From assembly GCA_049423065.1 (NCBI GenBank), contig JBMSQB010000017.1, positions 1 to 57,280 of the forward strand: DNA of 57,280 nt, in the 5' to 3' direction. Positions 1 to 7,755 of the stretch are shown here, piece after piece. The stretch comes from SYIM01 sp041182885 (GTDB taxonomy: Bacteria; Pseudomonadota; Gammaproteobacteria; Burkholderiales; Burkholderiaceae_E). The translations under genes and the position numbers were made by a program. A model generated the notes under the pieces. The model was not told where the DNA came from. It made no database searches and was given only the letters and a program-made list of their open reading frames with translations. Position 1 is the first letter of the stretch. Every line of letters begins with the position of its first letter.

Positions 1-2
1 GG

Positions 3-53
3 GCAGGGGTTAGCGGGCTGGCGCTGCCGGAGGTCGACGGGGAAGCCGCCTGA
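3..53 (+). CDS. Possible C-terminal end of a gene that starts outside the window
   Basis: Frame 3 is open from the window edge for 16 codons and stops at TGA 51-53, ending in the residues LALPEVDGEAA. It would converge on the flavin oxidoreductase gene, whose stop lies five bases further on, a spacing like other convergent pairs here. Sixteen codons in GC-rich DNA can be open by chance, so this is only a suggestion. No function can be given. Confidence 0.3.
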   Translation, partial: AGVSGLALPEVDGEAA

Positions 54-58
54 GCTTC

Positions 59-1183
59 CTAAGCCGCTGACTTCGCCGCCTTCTCCTGCGCGAGCGTCGG
101 ATAGTCGTTATACCCATCCGGTCCGCCGCCATAAAACCGCCGCGTGATCGACTTGGTATACGGCCCGCCCATGCGGATCCGCTCGGGCAGATCCGGATTC
201 GCAATCCAGAGCCGCCCAAATGCCACCGCATCCACCGCGCCCGATGCGATCAGCTGCTCGGCGGTATCGGGGTCAATCCCGCCGTTTGCCACCAGCGTGC
301 CCCGGAACACGGGCTTCACCAGCGCAAGCATGCGGTCGCGGTCGAACTGCCCACTCCAGAAGTTGGTATCGGCCAGTTCCAGCCAGCCCATGCCGCGGGC
401 ATCCAACGCTTGCACCAGGTGGCGGAACGCGGGTTCGGGATCGGGGTCAAGCGCACCGTTGAATGTGGCGTAGGGAGAGATGCGCAGGCCCACCCGATCA
501 CGCGGGAACTCGGCCATGATCGCTTCCAGGGCCTCGATCGCAAAGCGCGCCCTAGCCTCCGGCGAGCCGCCATAGGCGTCCGTGCGACGGTTCAGGTAGG
601 GCGACATGAACTGATGCGGCAGGTAGCCATTTGCGCCATGGAGTTGCAGCGCATCGAACCCCGCCTCGCGCGCGGCGCGTGCCGCCAGACCAAATGCCTC
701 GATCGTGGACTGGATTTCGCCCAGCGTCATTGCGCGCGAGGGCACCGCCGCCATCTTGCGGAAGATGCCTTCCTCATTCCGGCCCCAGACGGTCACGGCC
801 TCGATGTTGTCATTCACCCCTGATGGCGAGAGCGGCGGCTCGGGGTTCTGGGAGCGGTCGGCAGCGACCCTGCCACCGTGCCAGAGCTGAAGCGCAATCC
901 GTCCACCTGCCGCATGCACGGCGGTGACGAGCGAGCGCCAGGCCGCGATCTGCTCGGGACGAAAGATGCCCGGCGCGCACTCCCAGGCGTTGGACTGCGG
1001 CGCCACATTGGTGGCCTCGGCGATGATCAGCCCGGATGATGCACGCTGAACATAATGCTCGGTCATCATGGGCGTGGGTACACGGTCGGGCGTGGCGCGC
1101 GAGCGGGTAAGGGGCGCCATCCAGATGCGGTTCGATAGCGCGAGGCCGCCCAGCATCAGCGGCTGAAAAAGGTGCGTGGTCAC
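59..1183 (-). CDS. Old Yellow Enzyme family NADH:flavin oxidoreductase (NemA-like)
   Basis: A 374-residue single-domain FMN enzyme that reduces activated C=C bonds (enones, nitro-olefins) with NAD(P)H in the cytoplasm. The start reads LFQPLMLGGLALSNRIWMAPLTRSR, the usual OYE opening. The substrate-binding pair sits in LHGANGYLPHQF (His182, Asn185), followed by SPYLNRRTDAYGGS, and the end RRFYGGGPDGYNDYP is typical of the classical NemA/PETN-reductase branch. Length is normal. It is the last gene of the leftward operon that begins with livH at 11523, 33 bases after the DUF1330 gene. In this context it probably reduces an unsaturated intermediate of the pathway or a by-product; the substrate is unknown. 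Confidence 0.9.
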   Translation of the reverse strand: MTTHLFQPLMLGGLALSNRIWMAPLTRSRATPDRVPTPMMTEHYVQRASSGLIIAEATNVAPQSNAWECAPGIFRPEQIAAWRSLVTAVHAAGGRIALQLWHGGRVAADRSQNPEPPLSPSGVNDNIEAVTVWGRNEEGIFRKMAAVPSRAMTLGEIQSTIEAFGLAARAAREAGFDALQLHGANGYLPHQFMSPYLNRRTDAYGGSPEARARFAIEALEAIMAEFPRDRVGLRISPYATFNGALDPDPEPAFRHLVQALDARGMGWLELADTNFWSGQFDRDRMLALVKPVFRGTLVANGGIDPDTAEQLIASGAVDAVAFGRLWIANPDLPERIRMGGPYTKSITRRFYGGGPDGYNDYPTLAQEKAAKSAA

Positions 1184-1216
1184 AGGCTCTCCGGATGGAT
1201 CTGCAGCAAGGTTGAA

Positions 1217-1531
1217 TCAGGCGTCGGGCGGTGGAGCGAGCGTGGGAATTGCCCAGGCGGTCACGCTGCAGCCATCGCGCAGGGTTCGCACCTCGGCATA
1301 GTCCGGACTGGTCCAGAACGCGCGGAGTGCGTCGATGTCGGGAAACTCGAGGACGATCACGCGCCGATCGGGCGCTGCGCCCTCGAAGGTTTCAAGATGC
1401 TGGCCGGTGGCGAGCAGCCGCCCGCCGTGCCGGGCGATGAGGGGCGTGACGCGCGCCTGATACTCGCGATAGCGGCGGCGTACATCGGCGTCATCCGGCA
1501 CATGCGCTTGAATAAAAAAGAGTGCAGACAT
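1217..1531 (-). CDS. DUF1330 family protein
   Basis: A 104-residue protein of the DUF1330 family, which adopts a dimeric ferredoxin-like alpha/beta-barrel fold. The family pattern is visible: an opening strand (ALFFIQAHVPD), a Y-x(6)-P segment (YQARVTPLIARHGGRLLATG), then VIVLEFPDIDALRAFWTSPDYAEVR. Family members are mostly uncharacterised; some resemble small monooxygenase or isomerase-like folds, but nothing here fixes an activity. It lies 16 bases after the acyl-CoA synthetase gene and before the flavin oxidoreductase gene, so it is almost certainly co-transcribed with the catabolic operon. Confidence 0.8.
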   Translation of the reverse strand: MSALFFIQAHVPDDADVRRRYREYQARVTPLIARHGGRLLATGQHLETFEGAAPDRRVIVLEFPDIDALRAFWTSPDYAEVRTLRDGCSVTAWAIPTLAPPPDA

Positions 1532-1547
1532 GGTGAGTGGCCTGGTG

Positions 1548-3092
1548 TCAGTCGAGCGGGCCGCTCAAGCCCGCCATCAGTTTGTCCTTCAGGCGACCAC
1601 GCTCCACCTTGCCCGTGGGGTTGGACGGAATCTCGTCCACAAAGAACCAGTGCCGCGGGCGCTTGAATGCGGCCAGATCCGGGTTGCCCAGGCAGAACGC
1701 CTCGAGCGCGGCCGCATTGAGCGCCGGGTCTTTCCGGATGACCGCCGCACACACCACCTGCCCCCACTTGCGGCTGGGAAGTCCCACCACGGCTGCGTTG
1801 GCAATGCCCGGATGCGAGAACAACACGTTCTCCACCTCGGACGGATGAATGTTCTCGCCCCCGCTCTTGATCGTGTGGTCCATGCGACCCATCACGGTGA
1901 TGAAACCTTCGTCATCGGTGACCGCCGCATCGCCGCTGAAGTACCAGCCGTCCCGGATGGTCTGTGCGGTTTTCTCAGGCAACCCCCAGTAGCCCGTGAA
2001 CAGGCTGGGACCACGAGCGATCAGCTGCCCGATCTCACCCGGCTTGCACTGATCCTCGGGGTTGGTGCTGTCGGCACCGATGATGCGCACCTCCATGGTC
2101 TGGCCCGCCTTGCCGACGCTGCCCAGCTTGTTGGGGTGGCGGCGGTAGTCGCACGAGGTGACCATCAGCGCTTCGGTCGATCCGTAGATGTTCGCAAAGA
2201 AGTTGGGAAAGAGCGCCATGCACTTTCGGGTGACATCGTCGGCGAGCGTCTGGCCGCCGAAGAAACCGCAGCGCAGTGAATCGAGCTGGTATTTGCTGAG
2301 GTCGGCCGCCACCATCATCACCATCTGGGTGGGCACGCCGTGGAGCGCGGTGATCTTTTCCTCGCCCACCAGAGACAAGGTTTCATGGACGTCGAAACCG
2401 CGGGTAAGAACGTTGGTGCCGCCATTGATCACAAATGGCATCAGCTGGATTTGCAGCTGCGCGATGTGAAAGAGCGGCTTGTTGTTGAGCAGCGTGTCGT
2501 CGTGGGTGAAACCGCACTCGGCCGACATGGCCATCGCACCCACCAGCTCCGCGATGTGTGAACGCACCACGCCCTTGGGGCGGCCGGTGGTGCCAGAGGT
2601 GTACATGATCATGGCGGGATCGGTCCAGCTTGCGCCGATCGCCGGTTCGCGATCCGAGCCCGGGGCGACAAAATCATCGAACCGTATTTCGCCTGGGCCG
2701 GGTGTATCGCCCACATACACCAGCTTCTGCACCGACAGCTGATCGCGGATGGCCATGACTGGCGAGCGCAGAGACTCCTCGAAGACCAGAATTTTCGCGC
2801 CGCAGTCATCGATGATGTAGCGGATTTCATTGGCGGCCAGCCGGTAGTTGATGGGTACCGGAATGGCGCCGATTTTCATGAGGGCGTAGAAGCCGGTGAC
2901 CTGCTCAGGCAGATTCCAGGTGAGGAAGGCGACCCGGTCACCACGGCTCACGCCGTTGGCGAGAAAGGCATGCGCGGTCTGGTTGACCCAGCGGTTCCAC
3001 TGACGATACGTCCAGCGCCGCCCCTCGAAAACGAGAGCCGGCTTGTCAGGCCAGCGAAGCGCGGATTGCGTGAGGGTTGAAGCGAGGTTCAT
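1548..3092 (-). CDS. AMP-dependent acyl-CoA synthetase / ligase
   Basis: A 514-residue ANL-superfamily enzyme that activates a carboxylic acid to its CoA thioester through an acyl-adenylate. The P-loop YTSGTTGRPKG lies at residues 164-174; later come the GSTEA core, GWYFSGDAAVTDDEG and the C-terminal PTGKVERG with the adenylation lysine. I start at 3092 rather than at an upstream in-frame codon, because GGAG stands nine bases before it, the protein then begins at the family position (MNLASTLTQSALRWPDKPAL), and this ATG overlaps the stop of the cupin gene (ATGA). It is the CoA-activation step of the operon. The acyl substrate cannot be read from sequence. Confidence 0.9.
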   Translation of the reverse strand: MNLASTLTQSALRWPDKPALVFEGRRWTYRQWNRWVNQTAHAFLANGVSRGDRVAFLTWNLPEQVTGFYALMKIGAIPVPINYRLAANEIRYIIDDCGAKILVFEESLRSPVMAIRDQLSVQKLVYVGDTPGPGEIRFDDFVAPGSDREPAIGASWTDPAMIMYTSGTTGRPKGVVRSHIAELVGAMAMSAECGFTHDDTLLNNKPLFHIAQLQIQLMPFVINGGTNVLTRGFDVHETLSLVGEEKITALHGVPTQMVMMVAADLSKYQLDSLRCGFFGGQTLADDVTRKCMALFPNFFANIYGSTEALMVTSCDYRRHPNKLGSVGKAGQTMEVRIIGADSTNPEDQCKPGEIGQLIARGPSLFTGYWGLPEKTAQTIRDGWYFSGDAAVTDDEGFITVMGRMDHTIKSGGENIHPSEVENVLFSHPGIANAAVVGLPSRKWGQVVCAAVIRKDPALNAAALEAFCLGNPDLAAFKRPRHWFFVDEIPSNPTGKVERGRLKDKLMAGLSGPLD

Positions 3093-3763
3093 CGCTGCAT
3101 CTCCGAAATTCTGTGAACGATGGCAGATCGCGAGGGCGTGTCGGATGGGGTGGGCGGGCGGGATGGCAGGTCGGAGGCGCTGGACCACCACTCGAGCGTG
3201 TCGAGGTCGATTGCGTCATGCCGCCCAGCTTCGCGTTCATGGCTGGGGCGGAAAGCGGGCTCGAACCAGGTTTCGCTTGCAGGGAAGGCATGGAGCAGCC
3301 GCCGGGGTGACTCGGACCAGGAGGCGGGGGCAGGTGCCCGGAGGGCGGGGGCAGATGCCCGGAGGGCGCCGGCCGGGCGCAGGCGATTCGCCCCCGCCCG
3401 CGCGGTTCCTGCCGTCTGCACCGCGCCCTCTGCTTTCACCGCCCGCGGTGACCCGTGAAACCGTGCCCAGGCAAGACACCCAGGCTGCGACTCGGTCAGG
3501 CGTCTGACCGATCCCGGAGCAACGCATCCGTAGGCAGGCGCCACCCAGCACTGATCATCGATCCGCAATTCGCCCTCCAGAATCACGAACTCCTCGGCCG
3601 CCTCGTAGACCACTGGCTGACTGCGCGACCATCCTGCAGGGAACCGGACAAAGGCCAGAAAGTCATCGTTGCCGGAGGGTAGCCGCGCGATGCTGACCGG
3701 CCCGGTGCTGTAGGGCATCGGCGCGGCCTGCCAGGCGAGTGCTTGAAAGCTTGACCAGCCCAT
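3089..3763 (-). CDS. Cupin-domain protein with an Ala/Pro/Arg-rich C-terminal half
   Basis: A 224-residue protein. Residues about 1-110 form a small cupin-like barrel (YEAAEEFVILEGELRIDD, then a G-x-V-x-PGSVRRL stretch), resembling ChrR/anti-sigma-type or sugar-binding cupins. The usual metal-binding histidines are not obvious, so catalysis is uncertain. The second half is low complexity (repeated AP and RA) before a more normal C-terminus with ETWFEPAF and DLDTLEWWSSAS. The low-complexity part coincides with a tandem 21-base DNA repeat at 3323-3368. Its TGA overlaps the next ATG by four bases, supporting a real translated gene. Function within the operon is unknown. Confidence 0.65.
   Translation of the reverse strand: MGWSSFQALAWQAAPMPYSTGPVSIARLPSGNDDFLAFVRFPAGWSRSQPVVYEAAEEFVILEGELRIDDQCWVAPAYGCVAPGSVRRLTESQPGCLAWARFHGSPRAVKAEGAVQTAGTARAGANRLRPAGALRASAPALRAPAPASWSESPRRLLHAFPASETWFEPAFRPSHEREAGRHDAIDLDTLEWWSSASDLPSRPPTPSDTPSRSAIVHRISEMQR
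3323..3368. repeat. Tandem 21-base repeat, two copies plus a partial third
   Basis: Copies at 3323-3343 and 3344-3364 differ at one base (3334 G, 3355 A), followed by the first four bases of a third unit. The unit begins GGCGGGGGCAGG and ends TGCCCGGAG. At seven codons per unit it stays in frame in the cupin gene and encodes part of its Ala/Pro-rich linker, so copy number could vary without a frameshift. Confidence 0.75.
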
Positions 3764-3772
3764 TGCCGCGGA

Positions 3773-4270
3773 TCAGCGCTTCGCAAACCGAAGGGTGGTG
3801 AGCGCCTCGGCAATCAAGCGGTCGCCGCAAAGAAGCCGCTGTGAGAGCTGAACCTGATCGCCCGACGCGAGCGATTCCACCGACCGAACTTCACCCTCTG
3901 CGCGCAGCGTATCGCCTGCGAAAGCCATCGAACGCATCTTCAAGCCCATGCCGGAAAGAAAGGCACCCGGTCCCGCCCAGCGCGTGGCGAGCCTGGCGAA
4001 GATGGCGCCATATACCTGCCCATCGATCAATACGCCGGGCAGCTTTCGGCTCTTCGCATAGGCAAGGTCATAGTGGACCCGATGCCAGTCCCAGGTGGCC
4101 GCGCCATAGGCGACCAGATCCACCTCGGTGAAACAATGTTCCCAACCGGGAAGCGGAGTGCCCGGCGAGAGCGCGGCGGGGTCGACGGTCGGTCGAAGCA
4201 CCACGCGGGTTGCGCTGGATGGGGCAGGGGAAGCAGGGTTGGTTGTCATCGGTATCGGTGGGTGGTTCAT
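3773..4270 (-). CDS. MaoC-like hotdog dehydratase/hydratase, catalytic-type subunit
   Basis: A 165-residue single hotdog-fold protein of the MaoC/R-specific enoyl hydratase group, acting on hydroxyacyl or enoyl thioesters in the cytoplasm. The hydratase signature is recognisable as TWDWHRVHYD, with Asp61 and His66 in the positions of the catalytic pair, followed by LPGVLIDGQVYGA. The first 20 residues are Pro/Ser/Thr-rich; a later in-frame Met (residue 8) is a possible alternative start, and neither has a strong ribosome site. It follows the second hotdog gene by only six bases. The two probably form a heterodimer, as in split FAS1-like dehydratases, and would hydrate the enoyl-CoA made by the acyl-CoA dehydrogenase. 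Confidence 0.8.
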   Translation of the reverse strand: MNHPPIPMTTNPASPAPSSATRVVLRPTVDPAALSPGTPLPGWEHCFTEVDLVAYGAATWDWHRVHYDLAYAKSRKLPGVLIDGQVYGAIFARLATRWAGPGAFLSGMGLKMRSMAFAGDTLRAEGEVRSVESLASGDQVQLSQRLLCGDRLIAEALTTLRFAKR

Positions 4271-4276
4271 GCCGCT

Positions 4277-4777
4277 TCAGCCTGCAGTCCCGAGCGGCTG
4301 GATGACCAGCGTCTCGCGATTGGTGGCCACCAGCTTGCCCTCGGCATCGGTATAGCGTGCCACCGATTGCACGAACAACTGCGTGCCGCCCCGCGACGAC
4401 GGCTTTTCCACCATGCTTTCCAGGGTCCAGGTGGCCGAGATCCAGTCGCTCGCGAGCACCGGCCGCTCGAAGCTGTAATCGTTGCCCGCGCGGATCAGGC
4501 GGCTGTTGCCGACCGGCAGATGCCAGTCATGGCCGATGTAGCCGTCGGCATCGGGTTGGCGGTCTGCGGTCTGACAGGTTTCGCAGACCAGCGTGGGCGG
4601 CGCAATCACATCGGCGTGGCCGGCGGCGCGCGCGTACGCCTCATCTCGATACACCGGATTGTCGTCGTCGATCGCGAGCGCGAAATAGCGGATGGAGGCG
4701 CGGCCCATGGGCTCGCGAGCGGGATAGTGAACCTGCTGCCCGATCATGGCACGCAGTTCGTCGGTAAGGAGCGACAT
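4277..4777 (-). CDS. FAS1-like (MaoC N-terminal type) hotdog dehydratase subunit
   Basis: A 166-residue protein of the MaoC_dehydrat_N type. The hotdog helix region reads AIDDDNPVYRDEAYA: the aspartate of the hydratase motif remains but the histidine position is tyrosine, which is usual for the non-catalytic N-terminal half of double-hotdog enzymes. Other family marks are VIAPPTLVCETCQ, HDWHLPVGNSRLI and the FERPVLASDWISATW stretch. It is translated directly before the catalytic-type subunit, with a six-base gap. I infer a heterodimeric (R)-specific enoyl-CoA hydratase or hydroxyacyl dehydratase. Confidence 0.8.
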   Translation of the reverse strand: MSLLTDELRAMIGQQVHYPAREPMGRASIRYFALAIDDDNPVYRDEAYARAAGHADVIAPPTLVCETCQTADRQPDADGYIGHDWHLPVGNSRLIRAGNDYSFERPVLASDWISATWTLESMVEKPSSRGGTQLFVQSVARYTDAEGKLVATNRETLVIQPLGTAG

Positions 4778-4794
4778 GACGCGGGCTCCTGCGC

Positions 4795-5961
4795 TCAGTC
4801 CAGAATTGCGAACGGATCGACCTCGATCTGCATCTCGGGCCGCAGCAGCGCCTCGCAGACGAGTCCCGTGGATGCCGGAAACGGCTGTGACAGCAGCTTT
4901 GCGCGCACGCCCGCCACGTCGCGGTAGCGCGGGAGCCCGGCAGGCGTCACGTATTCAATCGTCTTCACCAGGTGCTGCGGGCCTGCACCGGCTGCCTCCA
5001 GCACCTTGATGATGTTGCCGTAGGTGTACTCGGCCTGCGCCACCACATCGCCATCGAACACCACGCGTTCGGTGGCAGGATCAAGCGACCCCTGCCCCGA
5101 CATGAAAAGCAGCTTCCCGGCCCGCACGGCGGGGCTGTAGGTGAGCTTCTGATAACGGTCCCAACCCGGGTTGACCGCCACCGGCAGGTCTCGCGTTGCG
5201 ATGAAATCGTATTGAACGAGTGCGTCCGGATGACACAGACGCGGCATCAGGATGCCCGCCGCACCTGGATACACCGGCCCCAGAAATTGCCGGCGAATTT
5301 TGCCGGTCGCCTTGTAACCCGAAAGCCCTGCAGGCAGAAGATAGTCGACCGTTTTGACCACATGGGCGAAAGACAGCCCGGTGGCCGCCAGCATGCGACC
5401 CGCCTTCTCAAAGATTGCCTGCGTCTGTGCGCCGATGTCACCCACGCCAATCACCTTGCCATGATCGTCGGTGGGCAGCACCGAGGGCAGGAACACCACG
5501 CCGGCCGATTCACGCGCCGAGGGCAGGCCGTCGCCAAAGCGTGTTTCCGCGCCCACCGGCCCCGCGGTCACCTCGATTTCAAGAAACGCTTCGGGGCGGA
5601 GCAGACTTTTCACCGGCACCGTGTGCACGGCGGGGCGATTGGCACCCAACACTTCGGCGCGCACGGCCGCAGCCTCGGCATAGCGCTCGATACCTTCAGG
5701 GCGCAGGTACTCGACCACGCGCACCACATCGCCATAGCCGTAACCCGCGGCCTCGAGAATGGCGCCGATTTTTTTCCAGGCGGTACGAACCTGTGTGCTC
5801 ATGTCGCCGCGCACCACCATGCGCTTGGTCTCGGGGTCGTATTCAGAGGCCGTGTGGCCGGACAGATACGCGCCAGCGCCGGCCTTGAGACCTAACGAAA
5901 ACGAATAGCGCGAGTAGTCGAACCAGGGAAAGTGGGCGGGCTGAATGGCAGTGGGTCTCAA
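4795..5961 (-). CDS. Protein of three tandem Rid (YjgF/YER057c/UK114) domains
   Basis: A 388-residue protein; a normal RidA is about 130 residues and trimeric. I see three Rid units, roughly 20-133, 150-256 and 270-386. Each shows the amphipathic helix pattern (TAWKKIGAILEAAGYGYGDVV, IFEKAGRMLAATGLSFAHVV, TYGNIIKVLEAAGAGPQHLV), then the VEYLRP/VDYLLP/IEYVTP strand and the terminal R/HP-x-EIE-like strand. This looks like a trimer fused in one chain. The arginine needed for 2-aminoacrylate deaminase activity in RidA (the R of PARS) is Val112, Ala234 and Ser364 here. A classical imine deaminase role is therefore unlikely; binding or another hydrolysis is more likely. It lies 15 bases after the hydrolase-like gene. 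Confidence 0.85.
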   Translation of the reverse strand: MRPTAIQPAHFPWFDYSRYSFSLGLKAGAGAYLSGHTASEYDPETKRMVVRGDMSTQVRTAWKKIGAILEAAGYGYGDVVRVVEYLRPEGIERYAEAAAVRAEVLGANRPAVHTVPVKSLLRPEAFLEIEVTAGPVGAETRFGDGLPSARESAGVVFLPSVLPTDDHGKVIGVGDIGAQTQAIFEKAGRMLAATGLSFAHVVKTVDYLLPAGLSGYKATGKIRRQFLGPVYPGAAGILMPRLCHPDALVQYDFIATRDLPVAVNPGWDRYQKLTYSPAVRAGKLLFMSGQGSLDPATERVVFDGDVVAQAEYTYGNIIKVLEAAGAGPQHLVKTIEYVTPAGLPRYRDVAGVRAKLLSQPFPASTGLVCEALLRPEMQIEVDPFAILD

Positions 5962-5976
5962 GGCAGGCCTCAGGGA

Positions 5977-7737
5977 TCAGGGTTGGGTGGGGGCGCAGCA
6001 GCCGGGCTGGCACGCACCAGGGGAACAGCATGCGCCCGCCTGGCAGCCGCCGGCGGTGCAGCATGCAGCAGGCAGACTGTCGAGGAAGCGCAGAATCGTT
6101 GCGGCCTTTTGAACCGGCTCGCAGCGCTGTGCGCGCGCGTTGGCCGCTTTGGCGATCGGTTCGATGAGGTGCGAGGCCAGATCGTTGTGGTCGGCGATCA
6201 CCATCCGCGGTTGGACGCAGGCCGCGAGTCGGCCGCTCCAGGCATAGTTCACGATGGCGCGCCAGGCCGGGGCATAGCTTCGCGGCTGCTTCAGCACCTC
6301 GCGCGCGCGCTCGGTGAGCGCCTCCGGGTCGAGCCGCGAGGGGCGTGGGCTCTGGAAGGCTTTTTCGCGACGAAACCAGGGCCACCAGAGCTCGGCGTCG
6401 CGCAGATGGTGCCAGGCGCGCAGCAAATGAAAGCCTTCGGGATCGGGCTCGAGCGAAGGCGCGGGGTGCGAGCGAAAGAGCGCCCGGTCGGCGTCATTCA
6501 GAAAAAACGGTGAGTCGAGCAGAAGCGAGGCCACCCGCTCGGGTCGACCGACAGCGAGCTCCAGCGCCACCGCGGCGCCGCCAAGGTGCCCCAGTGCGTG
6601 CACCCGCGCAACCGACAGCTGATCCAGCACCGCGATCACCGTATCGGCCCAGGTGGCGACCGTCTGCGGGTTGCCAGGCAAGGGTTCGGATTCCCCGTGT
6701 CCGGGTAGATCGATGGCAATCACCGGCACCGTCTGGCCGATCTCGTTCATGAGTGGTCGGTAAAGCCAGGACGAGCCCGGTGCGTGATGAATGAGAAGAA
6801 GCGGCGCGTTGGGGCCATTCAGATCACCGACTGAGCGCACCAGAACCTGTGCGCCATGCAGATCAATGAACCGATCGGTGCTGCGGCCGGCAAGCGGTTC
6901 GCAGGCTGGCGCCGGAGGCGGCGGCGCATCGGCTGGGTGGCGCGAAAGCAGTTCGAGTTCCATCTCCGAGGCCGCCTGGAATTCGCGCGGGACGTCGGCA
7001 TCCCAGATGCCCGCCGGGTAAAGCGGCCGGGTCTTGTACATGCTGTCACCCGGGCGATTACCGAAACACACGGGTACCTTCAGATCCGGGATCACCTCAA
7101 GTTCACGATGACGGAACGGCGCACGATAGCCGATGCGGTAGTCGTTCCCCGCCTCGAGCATTTCGATCACGCCTCGGTGCAGGAACTCGGTGTCGGGCGT
7201 GTCAGTGTCGGAACGGTGCGCGTCGTCCTGGGCATTCCAGGGCCAGAACGCATGCTGATCGCGATAGCGGAACCACAGGCGCAGCAGATGCGCGCCATCC
7301 CAGGCTGGGGTGATGGGTTCAAGGTAGCGCTCGAGCGCTTCGTCGGAATAACGGCTCGTGAAGACCGCATAGCCGTCAGCGAGCGCCATGGAGCAGCGGT
7401 CTGGATGACGGGCGGCGAACTCCACGGCAATCGAGGCGCCGGTGTGCCGTCCGTAGCTCGCCACTTTCCGGATTCCGAGCGCGGTCAGTGTGTCGGCCAG
7501 CGCATCGGCGAAATCTTCCACGCTGGGCTGCGCAATCGGCAGTTTGTCCGACTGACCAAAACCAGGCATGTCGAATGCGAGGCAGGTGAAGCGCCTTGCA
7601 AAGATCTGCATGAGTGGCCGCATGACCTTGGCCGATACCGGGCAAGCGTGCAGCATGGCGACGGCCGGGCCGCTGCCGGCGCGCAGATAGTGCACGCGGC
7701 GCTCGCCTACGGTCACGAAGTGACGGGTGATTTTCAT
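5977..7737 (-). CDS. Tandem alpha/beta-hydrolase-fold protein with a cysteine-rich tail
   Basis: A 586-residue fusion of two alpha/beta-hydrolase folds, about 1-265 and 285-555, with a Pro-rich linker (APPPPAPACEP). Both halves have the strand-3 segment (FDMPGFGQSD, IDLPGHGESE) and a similar lid (LLRLWFRYRDQHAFWPW and LLRAWHHLRDAELWWPW), so the gene arose by internal duplication. The nucleophile elbow G-x-Ser-x-G is GRHTG in the first half (His98) and GHLGG in the second (Leu385): neither has Ser, Cys or Asp at the nucleophile position. Residues 559-581 hold eight cysteines in the pattern CC-x4-C-x4-CC-x4-C-x3-CC. It may be a non-hydrolytic lyase or oxygenase-type member, or a binding protein. 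Confidence 0.8.
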   Translation of the reverse strand: MKITRHFVTVGERRVHYLRAGSGPAVAMLHACPVSAKVMRPLMQIFARRFTCLAFDMPGFGQSDKLPIAQPSVEDFADALADTLTALGIRKVASYGRHTGASIAVEFAARHPDRCSMALADGYAVFTSRYSDEALERYLEPITPAWDGAHLLRLWFRYRDQHAFWPWNAQDDAHRSDTDTPDTEFLHRGVIEMLEAGNDYRIGYRAPFRHRELEVIPDLKVPVCFGNRPGDSMYKTRPLYPAGIWDADVPREFQAASEMELELLSRHPADAPPPPAPACEPLAGRSTDRFIDLHGAQVLVRSVGDLNGPNAPLLLIHHAPGSSWLYRPLMNEIGQTVPVIAIDLPGHGESEPLPGNPQTVATWADTVIAVLDQLSVARVHALGHLGGAAVALELAVGRPERVASLLLDSPFFLNDADRALFRSHPAPSLEPDPEGFHLLRAWHHLRDAELWWPWFRREKAFQSPRPSRLDPEALTERAREVLKQPRSYAPAWRAIVNYAWSGRLAACVQPRMVIADHNDLASHLIEPIAKAANARAQRCEPVQKAATILRFLDSLPAACCTAGGCQAGACCSPGACQPGCCAPTQP

Positions 7738-7755
7738 GGGCAGGAGTGTCCGGGG

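Noticed and set aside
3092..3191. An upstream start for the acyl-CoA synthetase
   Set aside because: The extra 33 residues have no family likeness and the ATG at 3092 has GGAG and an ATGA overlap with the cupin gene.
5977..7737. A frameshift joining two separate hydrolase genes
   Set aside because: The reading frame is open throughout with a proline-rich linker of normal composition, and both halves are complete; this is a fusion, not a sequencing error.
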